Of a stretch of DNA of 31,451 nucleotides, positions 1 to 8,451 are shown one piece after another (position 1 is the stretch's first letter; each line of letters starts with the position of its first letter). The notes beneath the pieces were generated by a model. The model did no database searches. It saw nothing but the letters and a program-made list of their open reading frames with translations, and was not told the DNA's origin. Location of the stretch: contig JAZAGZ010000083.1 of NCBI GenBank assembly GCA_036231525.1, positions 1 through 31,451 of the forward strand. The letters run 5' to 3'. Origin of the DNA: UBA6522 sp036231525. Lineage in GTDB: Bacteria; Pseudomonadota; Gammaproteobacteria; Steroidobacterales; Rariloculaceae. The translations under genes were made by a program, and so were the position numbers.

Positions 1-240
1 TTAGCAGCTTATCGAACCGCTACTTATGTAATCATTGGACACATAACCTGATACGTTACAGGAATACATCATGTTACGAACGATACTTTGAACATCGGAT
101 CGTGAAAGTGTTTCGTTGCGAACGATTCTCTGAATGTAGGCTCGTGATCGTGGTTCTGCTGCTTGAGCATCAGGCACATAAAGCTTAAAAGTAATCAGAA
201 CCAGACAAACAGCTATTACTGTTAGTAGTGTGGTTTTCAT
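1..240 (-). CDS. Small secreted protein of unknown function
   Basis: A complete 79-residue protein whose stop codon is the first three bases of the window. The start is the ATG at 240, chosen because a strong GGGGGGAGA ribosome binding site lies just upstream and a signal peptide begins there; an upstream in-frame start would add 39 residues without such a site. Residues 1-27 form a signal peptide (basic start, long hydrophobic core, cleavage near DAQA-AE). The mature part is about 52 residues, with two similar short segments (QRIVRN and QSIVRN) and two cysteines near the C-terminus that could form a disulfide. It is divergent from the tRNA gene. I do not recognise a family. Export is a firm inference; function is unknown. 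Confidence 0.6.
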   Translation of the reverse strand: MKTTLLTVIAVCLVLITFKLYVPDAQAAEPRSRAYIQRIVRNETLSRSDVQSIVRNMMYSCNVSGYVSNDYISSGSISC

Positions 241-398
241 TGGTTTCTCCCCCCTCAAATAATGCAAGTTCGAGTAATGTAAAGTGATCACATACCTCAC
301 ATTCAGTATTGGTTGTAAAATTGTTCCTGTAAAGTTTTTCCTGTTTTGAGAAAGCATTTAAGTATCTGTTTTATAAGCAAATAATAAAATGCTATTGT

Positions 399-475
<77 letters not shown>

Positions 476-503
476 TTTATAGCAATTTTTGGAATTAGTC
501 GGC

Positions 504-1478
504 ATGAAAGCAACGCTCTCGCTAATTAACCTTCTCCGGTTTGGGACGTGCCTTGCTGTGCTTCTTGTTGCAACCCGGAGTTCGGGACAGGCCGTCTGTC
601 CCGGGGACTATGATGAGGTGAGTTGGAATAATTGTGTGGGGACTTATACCTGGCCCAGTGGAGCCCATTACACCGGTGAGTTCAGATATAACACACGCAG
701 CGGCCAGGGTACCTATACTGCCCCCAATGGAGATCAATACACCGGTGAGTTCAGATATGACACAGCCAGCGGCCAGGGAGCTCTTACTTACTCTGATGGA
801 GACCAATATGTCGGTCAGTTCAGGGATGGCAGTTTCCACGGTCAGGGTACCTATACCTTCTCTGATGGAGGCGAATATGTTGGTGAGTACAGGGACGGTG
901 AACGCAATGGACGGGGGGTTTACACATATCCCAATGGGGCTCAATACATCGGTGAATACCTGGATAACGAACGCAGTGGCCAGGGTACTTATACTTTACC
1001 CGGTGGCGCTCAATACGTTGGTGAATTCAGGGATAATGAATTCAATGGCCAAGGTACCTATACGTACTCCGATGGAGCTCAATACGTTGGTGAGTTTGGG
1101 AGTGGGGATTTCAACGGACAGGGCACCTTCACTTACTCTGATGGGGGCCAATACGTTGGTGAATTCAGGGATGATGAACGCAACGGGCAAGGTACCTATA
1201 CATTCCCCGATGGGGCGCAATATGTTGGTGAATTCAGGGATGAAGATTTCAGCGGACAGGGTGTCCTTACGTATCCCAGTGGAGGTGAGTACATCGGTGA
1301 ATTCAGGAATAGTCAGCGCGACGGACAAGGCACCCTAACTTATCCTAATGGTGCTCAGCACGTTGGTCAGTTCAGGGATGGCCTGCCCAATGGACAAGGT
1401 ACCCTTACCAGAGCAGACGGCTCCGTTCAGGAAGGAATATGGCAGGATGGCGAATTTCAATTCGCAGTGACAATTTAG
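504..1478 (+). CDS. Secreted MORN-repeat protein
   Basis: A 324-residue protein. The ATG at 504 is preferred over an in-frame TTG at 489 because it gives a compact signal peptide (MKATLSLINLL to about SSGQA). After a short Cys-containing linker the whole protein consists of 23-residue MORN repeats with consensus YVGEFRDxxxxGQGTYTxxDGAQ: eleven full units and a degenerate twelfth at the C-terminus. MORN repeats form long beta-hairpin solenoids; in bacteria they occur in exported and surface proteins and their ligands are mostly unknown. It starts only 28 bases after the tRNA and has no obvious partner gene. The MORN assignment is secure; the role is not known. Confidence 0.9.
   Translation: MKATLSLINLLRFGTCLAVLLVATRSSGQAVCPGDYDEVSWNNCVGTYTWPSGAHYTGEFRYNTRSGQGTYTAPNGDQYTGEFRYDTASGQGALTYSDGDQYVGQFRDGSFHGQGTYTFSDGGEYVGEYRDGERNGRGVYTYPNGAQYIGEYLDNERSGQGTYTLPGGAQYVGEFRDNEFNGQGTYTYSDGAQYVGEFGSGDFNGQGTFTYSDGGQYVGEFRDDERNGQGTYTFPDGAQYVGEFRDEDFSGQGVLTYPSGGEYIGEFRNSQRDGQGTLTYPNGAQHVGQFRDGLPNGQGTLTRADGSVQEGIWQDGEFQFAVTI
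669..1427 (+). repeat. Eleven tandem 69-bp units encoding MORN repeats
   Basis: Eleven consecutive gap-free 69-bp units, each encoding 23 residues and beginning at the YxGEF motif. Conservation is visible at DNA level too: a phrase like TATGTTGGTGAATTCAGG recurs with few changes. This suggests expansion by unequal exchange or slippage, followed by drift. Confidence 0.85.
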
Positions 1479-1775
1479 GAAATTGTATGACTACAAAACT
1501 AGACCCCATAGCTGTCTCTTAAAAAATAGGGCTATTCGTGAGAACAGGATTCGTTGCGACGTTACTATTGACGCTAACTTGGCGCCGCCGTCTCGAAGCA
1601 GTTACAGGTAAACAATTTCGCATCGTGCCGGGACCTTGATGATTCTCGATCTATACGGTCTTCCAGGATGCTGCCGTTATGATCAACGCTGAGGTAACCA
1701 TAGCGCAGCACTATCACCAATGTTAGATTGCGACGGGGGGCGTCACTCCTGCACGCTTCGATCTACGCATCCAGG
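1479..1775. other. Intergenic stretch between MORN gene and lepA promoter
   Basis: About 300 bases with no convincing ORF on either strand. The only structure seen is a weak ATAGC/GCTAT pairing near 1508-1535, which has no following T-run and is not a convincing terminator. Confidence 0.5.
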
Positions 1776-1781
1776 TATAAT
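1776..1781 (+). promoter_or_regulatory. Candidate -10 box upstream of lepA
   Basis: A perfect TATAAT preceded by CAGG, at about -120 relative to the preferred lepA start. No good -35 hexamer is visible at 16-18 bases upstream, so the call rests on the -10 alone. Transcription would start near 1788, ahead of all possible lepA starts. Confidence 0.4.
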
Positions 1782-1900
1782 GCACCTAGAGGAAAATACT
1801 TTCCCTGACGGTGATCATTGCTGATGACACCATCAATAAATACTCAACGTCGCTCATGTCACGCGTGCTAGGGGCAGCGGGCGTTGCTGCTTTTAGCTCT

Positions 1901-3694
1901 ATGAACCGGATCAGAAACTTTTCCATCATTGCGCATATCGACCACGGAAAGTCGACGCTTGCCGATCGATTTATTCAGCTCTGTGGTGGGCTAACCGATC
2001 GGGAGATGGAAGATCAGGTACTCGACTCCATGGATCTGGAGCGAGAACGTGGAATAACGATCAAGGCGCAAAGCGTGTCGCTGAATTATACGGCGCGCGA
2101 CGGGCAGGAATATCAGCTGAACCTCATCGACACGCCGGGGCACGTCGATTTTCAGTATGAGGTTTCGCGTTCGCTAGCTGCCTGTGAAGGCGCGTTGCTC
2201 GTCGTCGATGCTGTGCAGGGAGTTGAGGCGCAGAGTGTCGCGAACTGTTATACGGCAATTGAGCAGGGCCTAGACGTCGTTCCGGTCCTGAATAAGATAG
2301 ATCTCCCCGCAGCCGACGCTGATAAAGTTATCCAGGAGATCGAGGAGATCATAGGGATAGAAGCTGCCGACGCCGTGCAGATTAGTGCGAAAAACGGCAT
2401 CGGTATCGAAGACTTACTCGAGCATCTGATTGAACGGATACCGTCGCCAAGTGGTCAGGTTGACGCTCCGCTTCAGGCGCTGATCATCGATTCATGGTTC
2501 GATAGTTATGTTGGTGTCGTGTCGTTGGTTAAGGTCGTCAACGGAACGTTGCAGCGTGGTGGGCGCATTGAGATTATTTCCACGGGAAGGCGTCATTCGG
2601 TCGACCGGCTGGGCGTCTTTACTCCGAAGATGAGCGACCGCGATTCGTTTAGCGCAGGTGAGGTCGGTTACGTGATCGCTGGTATAAAGGAGATCAACGG
2701 CGCTCCGGTCGGTGACACGATCCGCGAAGTAGGTGCCATAGAGACATTGCCGCTCCCTGGTTTCAAGCATGTTCAACCGAGAGTGTTCGCGGGCCTCTTT
2801 CCAATTAATTCCGATGACTTTGAGGGGTTCCGGGAAGCGTTGGAAAAACTTAGACTTAACGATGCCGCCCTTCACTTCGAGCCTGAGGGCAGTGCCGCGC
2901 TAGGCTTCGGTTTTCGATGTGGCTTTCTCGGCATGTTGCACCTTGAGATCGTTCAGGAACGGCTCGAGCGCGAATACGATCTGGAACTGATTTCGACGGC
3001 GCCTACTGTGATTTATGAGATCCAAGCTGCGGACGGAGAAATACTAAAGATCGAGAACCCGGCACAACTCCCCGACCCAAACCAGATACAGGAAATTCGG
3101 GAGCCGATAATCCTCGCTACGCTGCTATTACCGTCGGAATATGTCGGTTCTGTCATTAAGCTTTGCATTGAGAAGCGCGGCGTGCAGAAGCGGCTGCAGT
3201 ACTTAGGTAATCAGGTTTCGATTGATTATGAGTTGCCGTTGGCGGAAGTGGTTCTGGATTTTTTCGATCGATTGAAATCTGTAAGTCGCGGTTATGCTTC
3301 GTTCGATTATCATTTTATTCGTTTCGAGCCTGCGAAACTCATTCGTCTTGATATACTGATTAATAAGGAGCGAGTCGATGCGATGTCCGTTATCGTGCAT
3401 AGGGACTTCGCCGACCGTCGCGGCCGACAGCTCGTTGAAACGCTGCGCAACATTATCCCCCGTCAGATGTTCGAAGTCGCTATCCAGGCAGCGATCGGTG
3501 CTCAGGTCATCGCACGGACTAACGTTAAGGCCTTACGAAAGGATGTCACTGCTAAACTCTATGGCGGAGATGTCACCCGCAAGCGTAAGCTTCTAGAGAA
3601 ACAGAAAGCGGGGAAGCGCAGAATGAAGCAGCTCGGTGCGGTCGAAATACCTCAGGAAGCCTTCCTTGCCGTGTTGCAGGGCGATAAAAAATGA
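1901..3694 (+). CDS. lepA: Elongation factor 4 (LepA), ribosome back-translocating GTPase
   Basis: A 597-residue translational GTPase (E. coli LepA has 599). The G1 motif is AHIDHGKST near residue 12, followed by DTPGH (G3) and NKID (G4); domain II, the EF-G-like domains III and V and the LepA-specific C-terminal domain (KRKLLEKQKAGKRRMK, ending in QEAFLAVL) are all present. The protein binds stalled or mistranslocated ribosomes and aids 30S biogenesis. The ATG at 1901 aligns with the usual family start (MxxIRNFSIIAHIDHG). In-frame GTG 1811 and ATG 1856 would add 30 or 15 atypical residues; none of the three has a strong ribosome binding site. It normally heads an operon with lepB, of which only a remnant follows. 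Confidence 0.97.
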   Translation: MNRIRNFSIIAHIDHGKSTLADRFIQLCGGLTDREMEDQVLDSMDLERERGITIKAQSVSLNYTARDGQEYQLNLIDTPGHVDFQYEVSRSLAACEGALLVVDAVQGVEAQSVANCYTAIEQGLDVVPVLNKIDLPAADADKVIQEIEEIIGIEAADAVQISAKNGIGIEDLLEHLIERIPSPSGQVDAPLQALIIDSWFDSYVGVVSLVKVVNGTLQRGGRIEIISTGRRHSVDRLGVFTPKMSDRDSFSAGEVGYVIAGIKEINGAPVGDTIREVGAIETLPLPGFKHVQPRVFAGLFPINSDDFEGFREALEKLRLNDAALHFEPEGSAALGFGFRCGFLGMLHLEIVQERLEREYDLELISTAPTVIYEIQAADGEILKIENPAQLPDPNQIQEIREPIILATLLLPSEYVGSVIKLCIEKRGVQKRLQYLGNQVSIDYELPLAEVVLDFFDRLKSVSRGYASFDYHFIRFEPAKLIRLDILINKERVDAMSVIVHRDFADRRGRQLVETLRNIIPRQMFEVAIQAAIGAQVIARTNVKALRKDVTAKLYGGDVTRKRKLLEKQKAGKRRMKQLGAVEIPQEAFLAVLQGDKK

Positions 3695-3738
3695 CCAATA
3701 CTCGGGGCCGGTTCGGCTCCTAGAGAAGGAAAATTGCG

Positions 3739-3831
3739 TTGGATTTTGCTCTGATACTGGTTATTGCGACTATCATCACGGGCGTGATCTGGGATTTCGA
3801 TGCGTTTTTCCCTAAGATTGATAACCATTAG
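3739..3831 (+). pseudogene. lepB: lepB remnant: N-terminal fragment of signal peptidase I
   Basis: A 30-codon ORF begins at a TTG 44 bases after the lepA stop, with an AGAAGGA ribosome binding site 8 bases upstream. Its product starts LDFALILVIATIITGVIWDF, closely resembling the first transmembrane segment of gammaproteobacterial LepB (pattern MDFxLILVxxxxxTGVIWxxD), and it sits exactly where lepB follows lepA in many proteobacteria. After about residue 24 the resemblance stops and a TAG follows. The Ser/Lys catalytic parts of signal peptidase are absent here. The DUF6152 gene starts inside the fragment at 3800. This is either a true deletion or insertion breakpoint, or an assembly join; a functional lepB would have to lie elsewhere. 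Confidence 0.7.
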
Positions 3832-4876
3832 TCTTCGCCATTTTAATTGGTGTCCTGCTCTTCTTGTAGTGGGGGGATTTTCGCCCCTCATAGGGGCTGC
3901 CCACCACTCGCCTAATGTTCATTTTGATCGAAGCGAGACTATTGAGATTGAAGGAGAGTTGACGGAAGTCTACTGGCGCAACCCTCATGTTCAACTTATC
4001 GTGGAAACAATTGACGAACAGGGCGTAAAAAAAATTTGGGAGGCTGAGTACTTAGCACCCAGCTATCTTTCTCGACAGGGAATAACGTCGGACCTTCTTA
4101 AAGAGGGAGATATTATTAAAATTGCTGGATATGTTGGTCGAGCCAATAAGGCTGCACTTTTCTCAAAAAATATTCTGTTAGCCAATGGACAGGAGATATT
4201 CGACTTTCAGTGGTCGGAACCACGTTGGACGGATGATACGGTTGGGGTCACGTTTGGTGAGTATCAAGAGGAGAAGTTACAGGATGCTACTGAGGTTTCG
4301 AGCAGCCTGTTTCGCGTTTGGAGCACGGATGTTTCTTCGATCAAACGAGAGGGAAAGTTTTGGAAGGACAATTATCCGTTGACCGCACAGGCGCGAGCGG
4401 ATCAGGCGAACTGGGATCGGATTGGAGAGAATCCCTACATGCGTTGCGAGAATGGCATGCCCGCAATCATGGACCAGTTTTTCCCCACGGAGTTTGTCTT
4501 AGGAACTGACGAGATTCTTATCTATCTGGAAGAGCAGGATGTTGTGCGCACTATTTATATGACAGAGGTCCCCGAACCCACGGAGAGCAGCACATATGGC
4601 CATTCGGTGGGCCATTGGGAGGATGACACCCTGGTTGTTACGACAACTCATATCAACTGGCCATGGTTCGACCAGAGAGGAATCCGGCAGACCGAGAATG
4701 TTCATATAGTGGAGCGATTTACCCCAACCCCTGATGGTCAATTGCTTGACTATGCAGCCACGGTAACGGATCCGGCTATCTTTACTGAGTCCGTAGTGCT
4801 TGAGAGATATTGGATCTGGGTTCCCGGGGAATCCGTAGAGCCATACAACTGTACGGTGACTCAAGAAACCTACTAA
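3800..4876 (+). CDS. Exported DUF6152-type protein with C-terminal GHSxGxWE domain
   Basis: A 358-residue protein with a long N-terminal signal-like segment (residues 1 to about 33, ending PLIGA-AHHS). Residues about 34-130 match the DUF6152 pattern: mature N-terminus AHHS, then GELTEVYWRNPHVQL, a W-E aromatic segment, RQGI and a KEGDIIKIAGYVGRA segment. Residues about 240-358 hold a second conserved block, GHSVGHWEDDTLVVTT, then VERF and TDPAIF, also found in its neighbour on the other strand. The start overlaps the lepB remnant, so the first ~10 codons may be recruited sequence; no strong ribosome binding site is seen. Its function is unknown. The exported beta-rich nature is inferred from the sequence. 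Confidence 0.75.
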   Translation: MRFSLRLITISLRHFNWCPALLVVGGFSPLIGAAHHSPNVHFDRSETIEIEGELTEVYWRNPHVQLIVETIDEQGVKKIWEAEYLAPSYLSRQGITSDLLKEGDIIKIAGYVGRANKAALFSKNILLANGQEIFDFQWSEPRWTDDTVGVTFGEYQEEKLQDATEVSSSLFRVWSTDVSSIKREGKFWKDNYPLTAQARADQANWDRIGENPYMRCENGMPAIMDQFFPTEFVLGTDEILIYLEEQDVVRTIYMTEVPEPTESSTYGHSVGHWEDDTLVVTTTHINWPWFDQRGIRQTENVHIVERFTPTPDGQLLDYAATVTDPAIFTESVVLERYWIWVPGESVEPYNCTVTQETY

Positions 4877-4900
4877 ACGGATTCCTGGTCTTTTTGAAAT

Positions 4901-4918
4901 CACTACTAAATAGTAGTG
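4901..4918. repeat. Perfect inverted repeat between convergent DUF6152 genes
   Basis: CACTACT, loop AAAT, AGTAGTG: a perfect 7-bp stem in the 74-base gap between two convergent genes. It lacks a T-run on either side, so it is not a canonical intrinsic terminator, but it could stall polymerase or protect 3' ends. Confidence 0.5.
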
Positions 4919-4950
4919 TCCGGTACCGCCACTCTCGTTTTTCTTCAGAA

Positions 4951-5991
4951 CTACTGTGGTACGAATCGTCTCGTTGCTTCCGGGTCACAATTAAATGGGC
5001 GCATCTCCATATGTGGGGAGTAGATTAATTCTCTGGTATGGGTGAGTGGCTCCGCAATGTATTCAGGATCTTCGAGAAGGAAGGTAGCTATGATTCGAGT
5101 GCCGTCTTCGGTTAACTGATATCTCTCTACGACATGTTTTTGCCCCCCCGAGGGGACGCCGGTCTGGTAAGGCGAGCGATTATCTGCAAAGTTTCTGGTA
5201 TCTACGACCAGAATGTCCCCTTCCCACGATCCGATTGAGTGACCCTGATTGGCGCGCGCACCGTTTTGAGGATGTCCCCGTCCGTCCATATAAACTGTTC
5301 GCTCTTCATCAAAAAGTTCACTTCGAATTACGATGATTTCTTCGGCTTCATTAAATTCAATCCCAATCGGATAGAACCCACTGGAGACTAATCCGGCAGG
5401 TGTCGGTCGCGAAGTACATGTTGAATCAGGATTCTCATCAGAAAGAGCATTGAATTGGGCTTCGGCAGTTCTCCCTTTCTCGGTTAATTCAAGCTGAGAT
5501 ATAAAAAAACCGTCAAAGCCGCCGGGATAACTAGTGAGTTTCGAGGTATCTGCTATCCATATTCCCTCTAAGGTAGAGGTACTGGCAGTGATCTCCAGAG
5601 CACTGGCTGCCTGGAGCCCGTCACCGAAGGATGTTAGTGGCAGGGGGGTTCCGCCTTCCTTTTCAACCGATACCAATATCGCATAGGGGCGTCCGTCCTG
5701 TGCAGGATTTCCCTGAACCACGACGCGATCGCCGCTCGATAGCGTCGTTTGCGTCCAGCCTCTGCGCGTTCGAAGATTTGTTGAATCTGTTTGTAATGTC
5801 CACTCAACTGTCTCACCGCCCGGGGCGGTAGTCTCAACGGTGAAATAAACATGGGGATTTCGCCAGTTGAACTGAGTGACCGTACCTTCAAAGGTCACTA
5901 CAGAATCCATGTCCATGCCAGCATCGCTATGGTGAGACGAAGCGGGCGAAGTTAGACCGAAGAGCACAGCTAAAACGACCGTATGTCTCAT
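4951..5991 (-). CDS. Exported DUF6152-type protein, second paralogue
   Basis: A 346-residue protein with a clear signal peptide (MRHTVVLAVLFGLTSPASS, then mature HHSDAG). Residues about 20-125 are the DUF6152 domain: SHHS, GTVTQFNWRNPHVYFTVE, a tryptophan, RRGW, SGDRVVVQGNPAQDG. The C-terminal half carries GHSIGSWEGDILVVDTRNF, VERYQLTEDG and LEDPEYI, matching the neighbour at 3800-4876 in order and spacing. It follows the LVIVD propeller gene by only 2 bases on the same strand, so the two are very likely co-transcribed and may be translationally coupled. The paralogues diverge strongly outside the motifs, so this is not a recent tandem copy. Biochemical function is unknown. Confidence 0.8.
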   Translation of the reverse strand: MRHTVVLAVLFGLTSPASSHHSDAGMDMDSVVTFEGTVTQFNWRNPHVYFTVETTAPGGETVEWTLQTDSTNLRTRRGWTQTTLSSGDRVVVQGNPAQDGRPYAILVSVEKEGGTPLPLTSFGDGLQAASALEITASTSTLEGIWIADTSKLTSYPGGFDGFFISQLELTEKGRTAEAQFNALSDENPDSTCTSRPTPAGLVSSGFYPIGIEFNEAEEIIVIRSELFDEERTVYMDGRGHPQNGARANQGHSIGSWEGDILVVDTRNFADNRSPYQTGVPSGGQKHVVERYQLTEDGTRIIATFLLEDPEYIAEPLTHTRELIYSPHMEMRPFNCDPEATRRFVPQ

Positions 5992-5993
5992 GA

Positions 5994-7475
5994 TTAATCC
6001 GCTTTATTACTGTCCGTGTACTCAAAGACAAAAAGCCCTGTTCCAACGCAGGAGGGGCTCTGTCCAACGCAGGACTCGCCGGAGCGGTCGGAAGCGTAAA
6101 CAAGCCCACGGTGGTCAATATCCACGTCGGTGAGCTGGATCGGTGCCGGTCGGGCTAGTGAAGGTCGTGGACTCGCATTGGTTTTTGGAATGTAGTATCC
6201 GATTTCCCTCAGGGTCTGAGGATCCGAGATGTCGAGAACCCTCACACCTGCGTTCAGGTAAGCAATCCACACGAGCTTGTCTTCAAAACGGTTGAGGTAT
6301 CCATTAACCGTTTCAGCATGCTGATGAGGACCGAAATTACCCCCGATATCGCAGAAGTTTCCGATAGGCACCTGCCAGGTCGATAGCGGCATCGGATGGC
6401 TCTCATGAGTAATGTCGAACATGTAAACCCGGCTTTTAAGGCCATGCGGACATTCCAATCCGTCGTACTCGTCCGTGACCAACGCATATGTTCTGGGGAG
6501 CTCACCGTCAGCTGCTGTGATATTTGGCACTGTGTCGTAAAGGATCGGCGAGACGGTGTGTGGCCCCCGGCCCGGGGGCGAAGTGTCATAGGACCAAACC
6601 AACTTTGGATCAGTTGGTTCGGAAATATCCCAGGAGGCAATATGGCCGCTACCGATGCGGAATCCCGCATACATTCTATTGTTCGCCTCATCGACGATAG
6701 GATGATGGACGTACTGTCCCTCGAATCCCTCTTCTCCATCTTTTTGACCGGGCAACCAGGCTCTGCCGACAAACTTAGGGGTTTTCGGGTCCTTGAGGTC
6801 CCAGATATGGATCAGGGTTGTTCGAAAACCCGGTTCGCCGGAGGCACTGTAGAAAAGGCCGGTTTCCTGCGACCAGTGGCCTTTATGCGCACGGTTTCTC
6901 AATGCTCCACCACACCCAGATCCACATGAGCCCTCCGGTGTCATGTTGATTTCTGCGACCAAAGCAATTTGTGAAGGATCAGTACTTCGAGAGGTGATAT
7001 CAAAAATCTGGAACTTCAAATCCTCACCAGCTTCGGAGTTGCGGATCAGATAATCTCGCCCTGAAGGTTCTGAGTTAAATTCATAATCATAGACAACCGA
7101 TACAGAGCGTGAGTTCGAGTTCACGTCATTTGGGATATGCCAAATCAGTTCCGGGTTGGTGGGATCGGATATCTCAAGAATGGATGTACCATTCCACTCA
7201 TTGCTATCAGTGATGGGATTAAACGTTGCATCGCCTGTTCGCGTGTTCGGAACGTGGCCGACGTAGACCCAATTTCCGTTGGCAGAATCCGATTTCGTTG
7301 TCACCTGTAACGCCTGACGACCCTGCATATCGTTGTAACCCACAAGCCGCACGTTGTGTGATTCGTCTGCCATCGCGGGAGCTGCTGTACCCGGTCCGAA
7401 CCCACTCACAGATAAAATGATGGCTGCTGGAACGACAAAGAACCACAGCAATATTCTCAATTTCACATCCACCAT
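5994..7475 (-). CDS. Exported LVIVD-type beta-propeller protein
   Basis: A 493-residue protein with an N-terminal signal peptide ending near PAMA-DES. The ATG at 7475 is chosen because a perfect GGAGG lies 8 bases upstream; an in-frame TTG at 7490 lies before that site. Six blade-like motifs are spread along the protein: LEISDPTNPELI, FDITSRSTDPSQI, WDLKDPKTPKFV, WDISEPTDPKLV, FDITHESHPMPL and LDISDPQTLREI. This is the repeat pattern of LVIVD proteins, extracytoplasmic propellers of unknown activity. There are several histidines in conserved-looking contexts (HKGHW, YVHHP, FGPHQHAE) and paired cysteines, so metal binding and disulfides are possible. It lies directly upstream of the DUF6152 gene in one transcription unit. 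Confidence 0.82.
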   Translation of the reverse strand: MVDVKLRILLWFFVVPAAIILSVSGFGPGTAAPAMADESHNVRLVGYNDMQGRQALQVTTKSDSANGNWVYVGHVPNTRTGDATFNPITDSNEWNGTSILEISDPTNPELIWHIPNDVNSNSRSVSVVYDYEFNSEPSGRDYLIRNSEAGEDLKFQIFDITSRSTDPSQIALVAEINMTPEGSCGSGCGGALRNRAHKGHWSQETGLFYSASGEPGFRTTLIHIWDLKDPKTPKFVGRAWLPGQKDGEEGFEGQYVHHPIVDEANNRMYAGFRIGSGHIASWDISEPTDPKLVWSYDTSPPGRGPHTVSPILYDTVPNITAADGELPRTYALVTDEYDGLECPHGLKSRVYMFDITHESHPMPLSTWQVPIGNFCDIGGNFGPHQHAETVNGYLNRFEDKLVWIAYLNAGVRVLDISDPQTLREIGYYIPKTNASPRPSLARPAPIQLTDVDIDHRGLVYASDRSGESCVGQSPSCVGTGLFVFEYTDSNKAD

Positions 7476-7549
7476 CAAATGAACCTCCAAAAAATTCCCT
7501 TACATGATTTGTTTCGTCATACGACTCTTACTGGTATTGCGTGTTATGG

Positions 7550-8224
7550 CTACTCAGACAGAACCTCGCCGGTCTCCGGGTCTTCGGTACCAATCCATTC
7601 GTAGGAGGTCTCCACACGTGTTCTTTGCCCTTGTTCGTCGTATTCAACACTGACGCGTTTTCCTTGTTCGTCCAGGAACCCCAGGGACTGTTGAAAATGT
7701 ATGGGCGGTATCGAATCCTCAGGCACGGTACCTTCCAGAATGTATAGCAGCCTGTCGAGTTGATGGATTGCGACGAAGGTACGCGATTGATCCTCATTTG
7801 TTATCTGTAGTTGGTGGCCTGGAACGCCATCCATTGATGACCAAGCGTCGTAGGTGATTTCGCCACCCCTCCTACGAATATTCCATGCTGCATATGCGAT
7901 TGTGCCACTTAACTCAGCTCGGACTCTGAGAGGGTTATAGTTGGATCCGGTTCGTTCAGATAACTCCTCGTTTGCACCCTCTAAATCAGAATAGTCAACT
8001 ACAGTCACGGAGTAGTAAACCGGAGGGTCCTCAACAGTGTAGACACGTGTGGGAATCGTCGCGCCGTGTTCCGACACGTAGCTTATCTCCCGTACCTCGG
8101 GTTCGTTCGGAAAGTTGATGATGAACTTGTCCGTCTCGTTTACATACTTTATCCAACTCTGAGCAAGTGAGATTTCCCACGGGAACAGCGCAAGCGAAAT
8201 AACGATGAGTGTAAGTGCACGCAT
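7550..8224 (-). CDS. Secreted protein of unknown function
   Basis: A 224-residue protein. The ATG at 8224 is chosen because GGGGG lies 6 bases upstream and a signal peptide starts there (MRALTLIVISLALFPWEISLAQS). The mature protein opens SWIKYVNETDKFIINFPNEPEV, broken here by a run of aromatic and acidic residues, then VYYSVTVVDYSDLE: a pattern I associate with uncharacterised periplasmic proteins that begin with a W-x-x-F/Y...F-x-FP module. No catalytic motif or cysteine is apparent, and the C-terminus is acidic (EDPETGEVLSE). It lies 74 bases upstream of the propeller gene on the same strand and probably belongs to the same exported-protein cluster. Function unknown. Confidence 0.7.
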   Translation of the reverse strand: MRALTLIVISLALFPWEISLAQSWIKYVNETDKFIINFPNEPEVREISYVSEHGATIPTRVYTVEDPPVYYSVTVVDYSDLEGANEELSERTGSNYNPLRVRAELSGTIAYAAWNIRRRGGEITYDAWSSMDGVPGHQLQITNEDQSRTFVAIHQLDRLLYILEGTVPEDSIPPIHFQQSLGFLDEQGKRVSVEYDEQGQRTRVETSYEWIGTEDPETGEVLSE

Positions 8225-8299
8225 GCTTTTCCCCCATGATCCAGGTGGCGAGGCGCGCTCCTCGAATAGCTTACATAAGCTAATGTTTTTATTGTACTT

Positions 8300-8305
8300 A
8301 TTATA
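8300..8305 (-). promoter_or_regulatory. Candidate -10 box for the secreted-protein/propeller cluster
   Basis: On the minus strand this is a perfect TATAAT in AT-rich DNA, placing the transcript start about 70 bases before the ATG at 8224. The leader would contain the hairpin TAGCTT-ACAT-AAGCTA (8267-8282). No good -35 is visible, so confidence is modest. Confidence 0.35.
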
Positions 8306-8451
8306 GCAGCTACCAGGCATTTAAACGACTCGGTAAAACGCCATATTCCATCATTTTTTATATCTTGATGGTCTGATTCCATCATAGCTCTGTCGCTAGC
8401 ATTCTTTATTCTTGCTGAAATTTTTACAGCTTTGTCAGGAGTGTGAATTTT

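Noticed and set aside
634..1338. Long overlapping frames in the MORN gene (both strands)
   Set aside because: They are shadows kept open by the 69-bp periodic repeat; they lack start signals and sensible composition.
1512..1521. CTGTCTCTTA, identical to the first ten bases of a Tn5 mosaic end
   Set aside because: The match stops there, no partner end or transposase is present, and ten bases can match by chance.
4901..4918. Hairpin as bidirectional terminator between DUF6152 genes
   Set aside because: A good stem but no T-run on either strand, so listed only as an inverted repeat.
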